A stretch of 64,000 nucleotides of DNA from Circinella umbellata. Its lineage: Eukaryota; Mucoromycota; Mucoromycetes; Mucorales; Lichtheimiaceae. Of the stretch, positions 11,840-23,354 are shown piece by piece (the stretch's first letter is position 1; every line of letters starts with the position of its first letter). A program made the translations under genes and the position numbers. The notes under the pieces were generated by a model, which worked only from the letters and a program-made list of their open reading frames with translations, had not been told where the DNA came from and searched no databases. The stretch spans positions 310,001 to 374,000 of the forward strand of contig JAIWNF010000022.1 of NCBI GenBank assembly GCA_025093555.1, read 5' to 3'.

Positions 11840-14170
11840 ATGCGTTTTTCCTCTGCTCGACTATTATCCCTTGCAGCGACTGCAGCTGCATGGGCTACAG
11901 CATACGCTGATATGAGATTTTTTGACCAAACTGAATTGGAGCAGTGGCCAGTAACTTCTGATCGCCACAATTCCATTGTTGTTCCTGAGCAGCAAGAACA
12001 ACGGCCTGTACGTGCACAGGAATTCCGAGTGTTACGAAGTGACCGAATTAAAAACTATGCTGTTCGTATAAAGTCCCCTGTTTCATGTGAAGAAGGCGTA
12101 CAAGTAAGTTATAGCAAAATATTACATTTAAGTTGAAGCAAAAAAAGCTAATGACTATATAAAGTACTCTGGTTACATAGACAACTTTGAAACAGACGAT
12201 CATTTTTTCTTTTGGTTCTTTGAATCTCGTTCTTCACCTACTACTGATCCTGTTGTTTTATGGTTAAATGGTGGACCGGTAAGAAAAAAAAAGGGTCTTC
12301 ATTATACATTGAAATACTAATCCTGGCTCATTATCTTTTTATATGAATTATACAACAGGGATGTAGTTCCATGATGGGTGCCTGGATGGAATTGGGGTAA
12401 GCTAATAAGATATTATTATTCTAATTCTACGAAGTACACTGCTATCACAACAGTAAGATCTAACAAGAATTCTACATATAGACCTTGCTTAGTGGATAAG
12501 TCTGGTAATGGCACAGTTCGTAATGAGCATAGTTGGAATTCCGTTGCCAGCGTTGTTTTCTTGGATCAGGTACCTTATTTTGATATATTTTTTATTTTAT
12601 ACAAACTCTTTCTTATACAATATATATAATCCTTCTATGCGTTACATATAAAAGCCTGTCAATGTTGGATACAGTTATGGTAAATCTAAGGTTAGAAACT
12701 CCAGAGAATCTGCTCGTGATGTAGCGGCCTTTTTACAACTATTTTTTGGTGAATTCCCTCAATATGGCGATAACCCATTCCATATTTCCGGTGAATCTTA
12801 TGGTATATATATATATATACGTTCATATTTATAAACACAGCAAAACTTTCTTAGACTAACTAGTTTCTTTGGTACACTACAACAATCTCTAGGTGGACAT
12901 TACCTACCTGCTTTAGCAACAGAACTCATTCGTCAAAACAAAGAGGCAGAACAAGGCCATATTCATATTCCTTTTGAATCCATGTTGATAGGTAATGGCT
13001 GGACCGAACCCCGAACTCAGCTTCAGCATTATGAAACTTATTCGTGTGATAGCGATTCTGAATGTAAGTTTCTCTCTCTCTAGATGCGTGTGTGTGTGTG
13101 TGTGTGTGTGTATTTGCATGTATACAATGGATGAGGAGAGCGTTACGAGAATAAATATCATTTGGTGAGCGTGTTGTATATCTAAGGGTATACAATCCTT
13201 CTAATATATATATATATATATAGATAAACCTATTTATGATGAGCAAGAATGTGAAGAAATGCGAAATACATACCCACGTTGTGAAAGCCTCATGACAGCC
13301 TGTTACAAGTACCCATCATCAATAACATGTGTTCCTGCTAATTTATACTGCGAAAAAACTCAACAAGGCAACTTTGGTGCTACTGGCTTAAATCCTTATG
13401 ATATTCGAAAGAAATGTACTGGTGACTCTGGACTATGTTATGATGAGATTGATGCTATTAGTAAATATGCCAATGACCCCGAACTCCGTTGGGAATTGGG
13501 TGTCGACAATGAAGCTGGAGAATATAATGGATGTTCAGAATCTGTTGGGCATCTATTTTCTCTTACCGGAGATGGGTAAAATAAAATAGAGACAAAATGT
13601 AGAAATGATATAAAGTTCATGTAATAATTAACTAACTTTTATTTATATATGTGTAAAGTGCACTTGATTTCTCCCAAGATGTTGCAGATACACTTGCTGA
13701 AGATGTTCGAGTACTTCTTTACGTTGGTGATATGGACTGGATTTGCAATTGGTTAGATTAAAAATGAAAATAATAGATAAAAACAAAAACAACTGATAAA
13801 CATGTAAATATATCTAAATTTTCTTTTAAAAAAAGGTATGGCAATTTGGCATGGTCTAAGAAGATGGAATGGCCTGGTAAACAGGGTTATACAGCAGCCT
13901 CAGTTGAACCGTGGTTCAATAAAATAACACTCCAAAAGGCTGGTGAAGTTCGTTCACATGATAATTTGACATTCTTACGTGTATTTGACGCGGGACACAT
14001 GGTAAGAATTTAGTTAAAAGAAGCATTGGGTTGAAGGCAAACAGTTTCCTCTTTCATTCTAATCGGGATATTAATTTTATATAAAACAGGTACCGTATGA
14101 CCAACCCGAGAATGCTTTAGACTTCTTTACAAGATGGCTTCAAAATGAACCTCTTGCAGGGGAACACTAA
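11840..14170 (+). CDS. Serine carboxypeptidase, family S10 (array copy 3)
   Basis: Ten exons: 11840-12103, 12165-12278, 12359-12396, 12482-12569, 12655-12802, 12893-13063, 13224-13575, 13659-13751, 13836-14001, 14090-14170 (504 aa, usual for the family). Signal peptide about 1-23 (ends AYA), then an acidic/Gln-rich propeptide. Catalytic triad: Ser216 in GESYGG, Asp418 in YVGDMDW, His477 in DAGHMVPYDQP. The oxyanion loop is NGGPGCSS, and conserved Cys residues typical of carboxypeptidase Y-like enzymes are kept. The predicted product is a vacuolar or secreted exopeptidase. It is far closer to copy 2 than to copy 1, down to intron positions and phases, so the 2/3 duplication is the younger one. 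Introns 6 contain a GT-dinucleotide tract and a TA run. Confidence 0.93.
13087..13112. repeat. (GT)n microsatellite in intron 6 of copy 3
   Basis: About a dozen GT dinucleotides in a row, followed about 90 nt later by a TA run next to the acceptor site. Copy 2 has neither. Confidence 0.9.
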
Positions 14171-14222
14171 TATTATATAGTCTATTAAATGTATGTTATG
14201 CTAAGTTGTAATAGTTGAAGCT

Positions 14223-14228
14223 AATAAA
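14223..14228 (+). terminator. AATAAA polyadenylation signal of carboxypeptidase copy 3
   Basis: AATAAA 53 nt after the stop codon, in the usual range for a fungal poly(A) signal. Use is inferred. Confidence 0.5.
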
Positions 14229-14405
14229 AAACATGCTATGACTATTGCTATTGTTCCTAATACAATAACTTGTAACCGTTTCAACTTTTTTTAATCTCCA
14301 CCTGCATTGATTTTCAAGCTGCTTATTGTTCGTCGGGCTTTTTTTTTCTAACAATGTTCCTTCTGCATATTTCTTTCCCCTTTCTTCTCACTCTCGTTTG
14401 ACAAA

Positions 14406-17003
14406 ATGGCATTTAACAATATTAATCTCGATCAAAATGAAACATTATCTTCAGAATTTAAAGTGATCAACGACTCAGTTCACGGTAATAAAAAAAATTA
14501 ACAAAGAAAAATAGTCAGCTTAACAATATTGACAAGAACATATTGACTCATGTTTGGTGACGACAACAGGTCATATTAAGTTGGATAAGTATAGCTTTGA
14601 ATTCATCGACACTGTTCAGTTTCAACGTCTACGAGATTTAAAACAGGTAAAGATTGTCCTTTTTTTCCCTCCATACCAAACTTTTCAATTTCTACAAATG
14701 AAAGTCATTAAAAAATTGTTTAAATCACTTTGTAGATGGGTTCAAGTTATTTCGTATTTCCTGGTGCGAGTCATAATCGATTTGAACATTCAATTGGTAT
14801 ACCAATGACTTTTAATTTGACCATGAAAAGAAAAAAAATGGAAGGGGGGATCCTGACTATATATTGGGTTTAATTTAGTAATGATAAATGAATTTGGTTT
14901 GTTTTTTTATTAGGCGTATCTTATCTTGCTGGTACTCTAGTTGAACAGTTTCAAAAGGAACAACCTGAGCTATGTATTACTGAGGATGAAGTTAAATGTG
15001 TCAAGTTAGCAGGGTAATAAATTTTTGATAATAATCTTGATATATCTTTATATGTACTACGTATAAGATTGTTTTATAGTATAATTGATTGTATGTCATT
15101 TATTATTTTAGACTTTGTCATGACCTCGGTATGTAAAAAATCTCAATTTGAAAGCGATCCTCTATACACGAATATTAACCAATACATACTGTTAGGACAC
15201 GGTCCATTTAGTCATGTTTTTGATAATGAAGTGATGCCAAAAGCTCGGTACGTAATATTTTCTATCTCAAAAAGTAGACTTTAGCTGATTTAAAGAATTA
15301 AAAAGAAAAACAATTTGCGAAAATATAACGTATATAGACCTAGTTTACAATGGTCACATGAAGAAGCATCTGAGATGATGTTGGAATATTTGATTGATGA
15401 CAATAATATCGATATTGAACGAAATGAAATTAACTTGATAAAAGATCTAATTGCGGTAAGGAAGAAAGAAGAAAAGGAGCATTTTATCCAAGGGAATATT
15501 ATATCATTGACTTGATGATTATTTACTTATATATATATATATATATACCTATGTTAATGATAACAAAAAAAAGGGCACTCCTCGATCGAAAAGGTACGCC
15601 ATTTATCATCTTTCGACAGAAAATCAAGCGAATTAGATGATATAACGATTATTAATATAATTTATACGTATATAGTCAATATGATGAACGATGTTTTCTT
15701 TTTGACATTGTAGCTAATAAACGAAATAGTGTTGATGTGGATAAATTTGATTATATTGAACGTGATGCCCAAAATCTCGGTTTACGTAGTTCATATGACG
15801 CAAAACGACTTTTGATGTATAGTCGTATTGTTAATAATGAAATTTGTTATCATCATAAAGAAGTAGTGAGTAAAGAAGTGCTTAATTGTTTTGGAAAATA
15901 TTTTAGTTCCTTTATTTTAATATGAATAAGTTACTCATTTGTAAAACAACTAGTATAATTTATACGAGATGTTTTATACAAGGTATAGTCTTTTCAAGCG
16001 TATTTATACGCATCGTGTTGGTAAGAGTTTTATCTTATTAGTCTTTATTATTACTACCAAGTTACATTTATGACTAAGCTATAAACCTTGATATTGGTTT
16101 TTACAATAGCCGAAGCGATTGAGATGATGATTACAGATACAATGATTGAAGCAGGTACGTAGCGAATAACTTTATAATAAATTAAAAAAAAAACAAGACT
16201 ATATTTAACGCAAGCTAAAACAAAACTATAGATTCTATTCTCGGTATTACTTCTGCAGTTGACACACCAGAAGATTACTTAAACTTAACGGATGATATTC
16301 TTCGTGTTATTGAACGTTCCAAAACAATAGAATTGGAAAAAGCGCGTACACTTATGCGTCGTTTACGAACAAGAGACTTGTACAAATTTGTTGATGAATT
16401 CTTGTTACCTACCCAATTAGCAGGCCATATTAACAAGGTATATATACCACAGGCCGTTGTTAATTATTAACCGAGAAGTAGGAAAGATTATTATTTTTCT
16501 CTAAATAGCGCCAATATTTTTACTCTTAGAATACAATTAAGGAAACTGAAATTGTTTCTTATCAAAGTACCAATGATCATTTGACAGAAGATGATGTTAT
16601 TGTGAAGTGGGTTAAAATTAACTATGCCATGAAGGATAGAAACCCTGTAGACTCCATTCGCTTCTATTCCAAATTCAATGCTCAAGGTATACATATATTG
16701 CATCATAACAGGGAATTTTACAGATGGTGATAAGAGTAAAAATTAATAACCAATGTTTGCTTATTATTATGCAATAATCCGTATTCTATAGAATCTTTTA
16801 CTATTCCAAAGCAGCAAGTATCTTATATGATTCCTCAGCAATTTGAAGAAACTATTGTGCGCGTTTTCACAAGAGATCCACACAAGGTGACAGCTATTCA
16901 AAAGGCATTCCGGCGACTTTTAAAGAGTATTCTACCTTCTGAGTCCAATGCTCAGCCTAATGCTGCGCTGACAATTCCTAATAATTATGATCAAGTCGTT
17001 TGA
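14406..17003 (+). CDS. SAMHD1-like HD-domain dNTP/nucleotide phosphohydrolase
   Basis: Fourteen exons: 14406-14484, 14570-14646, 14736-14796, 14914-15013, 15112-15128, 15196-15247, 15338-15455, 15574-15593, 15676-15865, 15954-16020, 16110-16154, 16232-16437, 16530-16686, 16792-17003 (466 aa). SAMHD1-family enzymes cleave dNTPs to deoxynucleoside plus triphosphate and limit dNTP pools. The metal ligands are visible: His70 (RFEHSIG), His109-Asp110 (LCHDLGHGPFSH) and Asp197 (VDVDKFDY, with Lys198 and Tyr201). NKRN, EMFYTRYSLF and LYKFVDEFLLP follow in family order. The protein starts directly at the HD domain; the N-terminal SAM domain of animal SAMHD1 is absent. Two exons are only 17 and 20 nt. 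The exon 10 acceptor at 15953 is fixed by the family motif. Whether it needs GTP/dNTP activation cannot be seen. Confidence 0.93.
15112..15128 (+). other. 17-nt microexon carrying the HD metal-binding dyad
   Basis: Flanked by AG at 15110-15111 and GTATGT at 15129. It encodes LCHDL plus split glycine codons on both sides and holds the His109-Asp110 pair. Skipping it shifts the frame (17 is not a multiple of 3) and removes the active site. Confidence 0.85.
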
Positions 17004-18951
17004 TTAAAAAGACAACGTTCAGGAAGTTTACCATGTATGGATGGAAACGAGGTAGTGAAAAATTAAAATGGTAATTGTAAATAATTAGCTCATAAATTTG
17101 CACTTGTTAAGAATATACAGTTCAATCTTTCCCCCCTAAAAAAAGAACCAAAAACATATTTGCATGCGTATATAAAATAATAATAAATTCACTTACCCAG
17201 CTTCTTATTGAAATAACTCTATAACTTTATCTGTTATCAAGTCTTCTTGCTACCTGATATGTTGGTGATTTTTCAACAACTGGGTATAGCATTATACACT
17301 ACTGGATCGAAGTACTGTGAGATGATTGCTTTAAAATATCCAGGTATGATAGGAAGAAATATAATAGTTCCATTTACTGCACACCAGAAAAAAAACCCAT
17401 TAATGCTATATTAAAATAATGGTCAGTGTGAGTCAACTATGTCAAACTTAAACAAAATAGTGGGGTGATGACACAGGGAGAGGATACCTCTTGTACTTAT
17501 ATACAAGTTTGTTGAATTTTATGTTTCATTATGTAAAAATATAAAATATGTATCTGGATCAATTTTAAAACCTATTTCATCTTATTTCAAGAATTTCTCA
17601 TCATTGTCATTTATGACAATCTTAATTATTGCTACCACAGTATAGTTCTATAGTGTTAGGTACTCCCGATTATTGAACTTTCACCTAATAATTTGTTATG
17701 AATAGATATGAATGTCTCAAGATTTTTTTTTATAATTCCTTTTTACTGAAAACTAAATATATAAAGTAATCTGCATCAGGCTTTTGTGTTTTGTAGCTTT
17801 AATAATCAATACGTACATATTCTTGTAGAAAGAAAAGTGTGGTTACAAGGTATGAATAATTCAAATTTTCTAAAGAAAATACTACGTAGTGAAGATGAAA
17901 ATTATATAAGAAGCTTTCTTGTAGTTTACTTATATACAACCTAACATTGATTTTGTACTCAAGTGGAATTAGTATAGATTTGTTAATGTGATACGTAAAT
18001 AAAATTGTTAAACATAATTCGGTTCTTATATATGTATATCGGTAATACCAACAGCTGTTAATAAAAACATTACAATTATGCATAATCAGTGATCAATGAT
18101 ATTTCTTCTAATATAATGCCATATGACTATGTATAGCACACATGTTATTCCAGCAGCGGTATTATTATCGAAGTCGAAAGAAGGCGTCTCATACCTTGGG
18201 TAAATTCCAATAAATAGTGTCATTGTTCTTGTAAATTTAATATACAAAATTTACAGTACACCGCTTTTTAAAAAATACGTCTTATAATAAGTAAACTCCA
18301 TGGATATCATTATCTACTCTGAAAAGTGACATTGACGTATCATGTCATCATATAGGAACGCAGCAGTTATTAGCTTCAAAGAATTATAACTTATTATATC
18401 TCTAATTAAAAAGCTATCATAATTATATTTAAAGTAGATCCTAAAGATATATATGTATTTACATTATACGTACTACATATAAAGAGTATTTTCCTAACTT
18501 GGGGTTATTATTGATATATAATTTTTTTGTTCTTTAGCTTCAATTTTAAACTTACCGATCGCAAAGTCAGAAATCCTCTATTTGTACTACAATATAGAGT
18601 CTTTTGAAGAGGTTATAGATTTATCGGGCTCGCTTTTTGTAACTGCATATCAACTGATTAAAAAGTCATCTTGATCAACGCTATGTTTAGCCAAAATGTA
18701 CATAGTACCACAGCAACATTATATATGCAGTGAGTGACGGATCGGAACTTCCACTTACCAAAGATATTCACGATACACAAAGTTTTCGGAGTTCGGCTGC
18801 CATGCAAACGAAAGCCTAAAGGATGGTGTGCGTTTTGCCTCTTTTTCTCCATATTTTTTTTTCAAAAATAAGGGCACTCGAGAAGATCTTGTAAACGATA
18901 TAAAAACTTCTCATTTTCCCTTTTTCTCTCAATAGCCATCTAAATATCTAA
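17004..18951. other. Gene-poor spacer between the HD enzyme and the ArfGAP gene
   Basis: No protein or RNA gene is recognised. A 94-codon minus frame (17799-18083) has no domain. TA-rich runs and several TACGTA palindromes are present. Confidence 0.4.
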
Positions 18952-21900
18952 ATGCCAGCACTTGATTTAAAAGGGTGTTTAGAAGACTCACCTACCTTTC
19001 GTAAACGTGTCAATTCTCATGAAGAAGGTATTCAAAACCTTGAGACGTCTCTCAAGTCCATTTTAAAACTTGCTCGCTCCCAAGTAAATCTCTCCAGTGG
19101 TAATACGAAACTCTTTTTATAACAATGAATACTTCATCTTAAAGTTATTCAGGAAGCAAGTGCAGGGGGAAAGATATATAAAAGTAAGATATAAATAAAA
19201 AGGAACTCATATGAAAGAAACCACATATACAATAGAATACAGTTTACGTCAACAAGAACTTGCTTTAGGCTTTTTAACATTTGGTCAGTCCCAAGATGAC
19301 CCCATCGTTGGTAAATTACAAATGATAGTGGACTTTTTTTTATTGTTGCTAGGTTTTTCTTCAACAACTTCAATCGTAAAGAAATTTATATTTGGTTTTC
19401 ACCTTTCTTTTTTTCTAGCACATGCCCTGGAAAAGTTTGGCAAATCGATGCTCGAAGTGGAAAAATGCCGCCATATGTTTGTAAGTTCGTTTATCGTGTC
19501 TTTTGGCGCATGTTTGATTTCGTGGCTGAGAGCAGGGAAAGGTATACATTTATACTAATGAAACGGGAAATTATAGAATTCGCACGTTGCAAGTACATTT
19601 ATTGATCCATTAGAAAAATTCATGAAGGAAACAGTATCACCTGTCAAGGTACACCATTGTTGTCATGGATAAGTATATATAACAATTATGGTTGTCATAG
19701 TAACTTATTAACTGTTTTTTTTATGTTTAAATATAGGATATTAAAAAACGATTCGAAAAATCAAGTGATGATGTGGATTCAGCGATGAGCAAGTATATGT
19801 CAAAAAAACCAAGAGATCCAACTATATCCGAGGCATGTGTAGCATATTTGTGTGCTTTAAACATTTTTTCTTTTTATTGTTTTAAAAAAATAATCCTAAA
19901 AGTGATGGCAGCTTATGGAACCTGGATAGGCTGCAAATGAATTAGCTGATACAAGAAAAGGATTTCATCAAGTATACATGGAATATGTACAGACTTTAAA
20001 CGATGTTGAGGCGAAGAAAAAGGTCGATTATATGGAAAATGTAAATGAGCTCATTTGGTTGTTTTTCTTTTTTTTTAAAAAAAAAGGGAAGGGTTATGTT
20101 GATGGATGAATGAGTAAATAAATAATTGTTGGTGTTATAGGTGCTCGCTTACATGTACACCGAATCAGTATTTCATCATCAGAGTTATGAAATTTTAAAA
20201 GATCTTGAACCATATATGCGCGATCTAACAGGTAATATAATAATAACAAAAATCTGTGTGCTAACTCGTCAAAAAAAAAGGAAATGGTGTAACCAAATCT
20301 CGATTACTTTTTTCGCAATTTATATTTAGGGTTGCTTCATGATGTAAGTTATTTTTTCTCCGGTTTTATGGTTAAACGGTATAAAAAAAGATATATATAA
20401 AAAGTATTAAACATGAATTGCGTACGTATATATAGTCACGACAACGATATGTTGAAGAAACGGTTGAAAGTCGTACATATCAAGATACATGTGCACAAGT
20501 ACGTTTGCTAGATGACTGAAGTTAATAATATACTTTCGTCAACAATACCAACATTACTAACTTCTGGAAAAAAAAAAAGAATGCTGCATCAGAATATAGT
20601 CCAATTCATGGTAGCGTTCCAGGATCGCCACTGACGACAACACAACCATCATCCCCAGCAGTATCAAAATCGGGCTATTTGTTTGAACGAAGAGGGGGAC
20701 GTGTATTGCAAAGCTGGGTTCGTAAATATTTTATTATCGATGGAGAAGAATTAAAATGCACTTATCGTGGACCTAAGGTATGTCGTTTGTATAGTCTCAA
20801 TTTATAACAAATTCAAGTTCAGCTTATATGTTATGTATACTGGTTCACCAACATGATCATTTTTAATACATACACAACAGCAGCAGAAAGATGATGATCT
20901 ACCAACATCATACAACTTACGTGTATGTAGTGTAAAACTTACTGATAGTTATGATCGACGATTTTGCTTTGAATTGATTTCACCAGTACGGTAAGGTTAT
21001 CAAATAGAATAATTATATTAAAAGATAACCAAAGATTTTATTTTTATTGAGGAATGGATTTTGTTTATCTTTATTAGAATTTTGGTATTACAAGCTGAAA
21101 ATGAACAGGATATGCATGAATGGGTGGATTGTTTAAGGATGGCAAATCAAATGGCATTAAATTCAGATAATGCTATGCCTGAACCCGTCACTTCTTTCCG
21201 GGTAAGTTTTTATTTTTAATTTTATGTTTTATTTTTTTCTACCTGGGTTCATTGAAATCAACTTTTTTTTTTATTCTTACCAACCAGTATCATAACATAT
21301 ACATAATCTCTTTATTTAATATATTTTTAGGGTCCCTCTGATTCGTCACCAAAGTCCAAATTAAAAGAGTTTTCATCCACAAATTCCGAAACTGACCAAC
21401 AACTTTTGAAAACACTACGTGAAGAACCAGGAAATGATATTTGTGCAGATTGTGGCGCGCAAGGATCGGAGTGGGCTAGTACAAATCTTGGTGTTATTGT
21501 ATGTATTGAATGCTCAGGTATTCATCGAAGTTTGGGTGTTCATGTCAGTAAAGTACGATCTCTTGCGCTCGACAAGTGGGATTCTGAAACTATCGAGGTA
21601 ATTGGATTTTTTTATTTAGTATTTTATTAACTTGTATCTGCGTACATCATAAATTATATTCTTATTGTAATAATCTTTCAATACTAATGTGGGATAATCC
21701 ACTTTTTTTTGTACAAATAGATAATGCTTCGACTTGGTAATACAGTTGCGAATGAAATATTCCAAGAATCAGTTCCACAACATATGGAAGGCTTCCGTAT
21801 TAATCCAGATTCCACACGGTTAGTGATCAAATTATATATATGTATATGCATTATTGACGGTTTGTTCGATTAATCTCATTCTTAAAAACAATGCGTTGTA

Positions 21901-22766
21901 TGTATTTACGTTTTTCTTAGACCAGAACGAGATTTATGGATAACTGAGAAATATGTAAAACGATCCTTTGTGGCATGCAAAAACGAAGATGAAGCAGAAC
22001 TTAACCAGGTAAAATAATAATAATAACACTTACAACTGAAAAGAACATGTGGAACAAAAATAAAGAAAATTAAAAAGTAGCATTATGAAACATAATAGGG
22101 ATTATGGAATGCTGTGACAGATTCACATCTTGCAGAGGCTTTACGCTGTCTTGTTCATGGAGCTAAAGTTGACTATAAGAATCCGGACCATGAAGGACAA
22201 ACAGCTTTACATAAAGCAGTTGAACAAAGTGATGACATTGCTGTGGAATTCTTGCTACAATGGTTTAGTGATGTGAATCAAAAAGATGACAAGGATTGGA
22301 CCAGCCTTCATTATGCAGCTGCAAATAATAATGTAAGACTTGTATTGGCTTTACTGAAGCGCCATGCAAAAGCAGATGCCAAGGATAAAGATGGAATGGT
22401 AAAAAAAAACCTCATTATGATAGATACCTGTATGGTTTTATTATTTAATATTTAATTGACATTTACAAATATATATAGTCACCACTTGATCTTGCTGTTG
22501 ATAAACAAAATGTACAAGCCGTTACAGCACTTCGTCTTTTTGCATTTGATAAACAACACAATTCATCACCTGCCAGTTCACTAGACTTTGGATTTCGGGA
22601 AGCCATGTCTTCCTTCAAGTTAGATAGATCCAGTTATGGTAGCTCACATTCTGCTTTAGATTTACGACAAACAACATCTGAATTCTCTCCCAATGAGAGA
22701 GACATAGTATTAAATGATGATCAAAACCACAAATTACTTCATCCATCAGGGGGAAATGGCGCTGAT
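18952..22766 (+). CDS. BAR-PH-ArfGAP-ankyrin protein (ACAP/centaurin-beta type)
   Basis: Seventeen exons (734 aa): 18952-19099, 19236-19310, 19419-19480, 19577-19648, 19737-19832, 19930-20040, 20141-20231, 20330-20343, 20436-20498, 20580-20777, 20881-20990, 21078-21201, 21331-21597, 21721-21818, 21921-22008, 22099-22398, 22479-22766. Residues 1-240 match the ACAP BAR coiled coil; PH about 267-385 ([10 protein letters not shown] start, [22 protein letters not shown]). ArfGAP zinc finger: Cys426-x2-Cys429-x16-Cys446-x2-Cys449, with the arginine finger Arg454 in [11 protein letters not shown]. Ankyrin repeats about 560-665. It should activate Arf GTP hydrolysis on curved endosomal membranes. Exon 5 ends at a GC donor (GAG|GCATGT); a GT donor 6 nt downstream would add two residues. 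Exon 8 is 14 nt. The start ATG is the first after a pyrimidine-rich leader. Confidence 0.92.
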
Positions 22767-22775
22767 ATTTAGTCT

Positions 22776-22856
22776 TTCTAATATTATTACTATTACTATT
22801 ACTATTATTATTACTATTATTATTATTATTACTATTATTGTTATTAGTATTTTTAC
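22776..22856. repeat. ATT/ACT trinucleotide microsatellite in the ArfGAP 3' UTR
   Basis: An imperfect run of ATT and ACT triplets begins 10 nt after the stop codon of the ArfGAP gene, so it probably lies in its 3' UTR. Confidence 0.85.
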
Positions 22857-23354
22857 TATACGTTATAAATGTGCTTGGTAGCAACTAAAAAAAAAGAAAA
22901 AAAAATGATAAGATAAAGAAGCGCAGTAATACATAATTATTCAACATATTTCTAGTTATCTTTTTCTTTTTTTATATTGTTTTGATATCATTCATTTATT
23001 ATCTTTGGTTTACTTTAATTTTTTTTACTGGTCATATCATTTTATAGATTTCGGAACATTTATTAATTGTTGTAATACGTATTGCCTATTTATGTGTATT
23101 TTTGTGTTTATACACTGTCAGGGTTTATACACATATATGGTAGTGACACCAAGAGTGGAGATAATAATAGTAGTAAATTAAAGAAAAAAAATAGTACGCT
23201 TGTGTAATAGCTATGGGTATAAGAAAAAGTAAAAGAAAAAAGCATTATGTAATGATGTAAATATAATACGGTAAGTTATAGTAATGATAAGATAACATAG
23301 TAAGATTATGTCATATCTTAATAATTACGGGATCTATCAAATAATTATATATTC
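22857..23354. other. Convergent 3' intergenic region
   Basis: An AT-rich stretch between the 3' ends of the ArfGAP gene (+) and the Zn2Cys6 gene (-). It should hold both poly(A) sites. No gene seen. Confidence 0.45.

Noticed and set aside
15866..15953. Continuation of HD-enzyme exon 9 into a 20-codon open extension
   Set aside because: The family motif EMFYTRYSLF is recovered only when GTGAGT at 15866 is spliced to the acceptor at 15953. The extension does not match the family.
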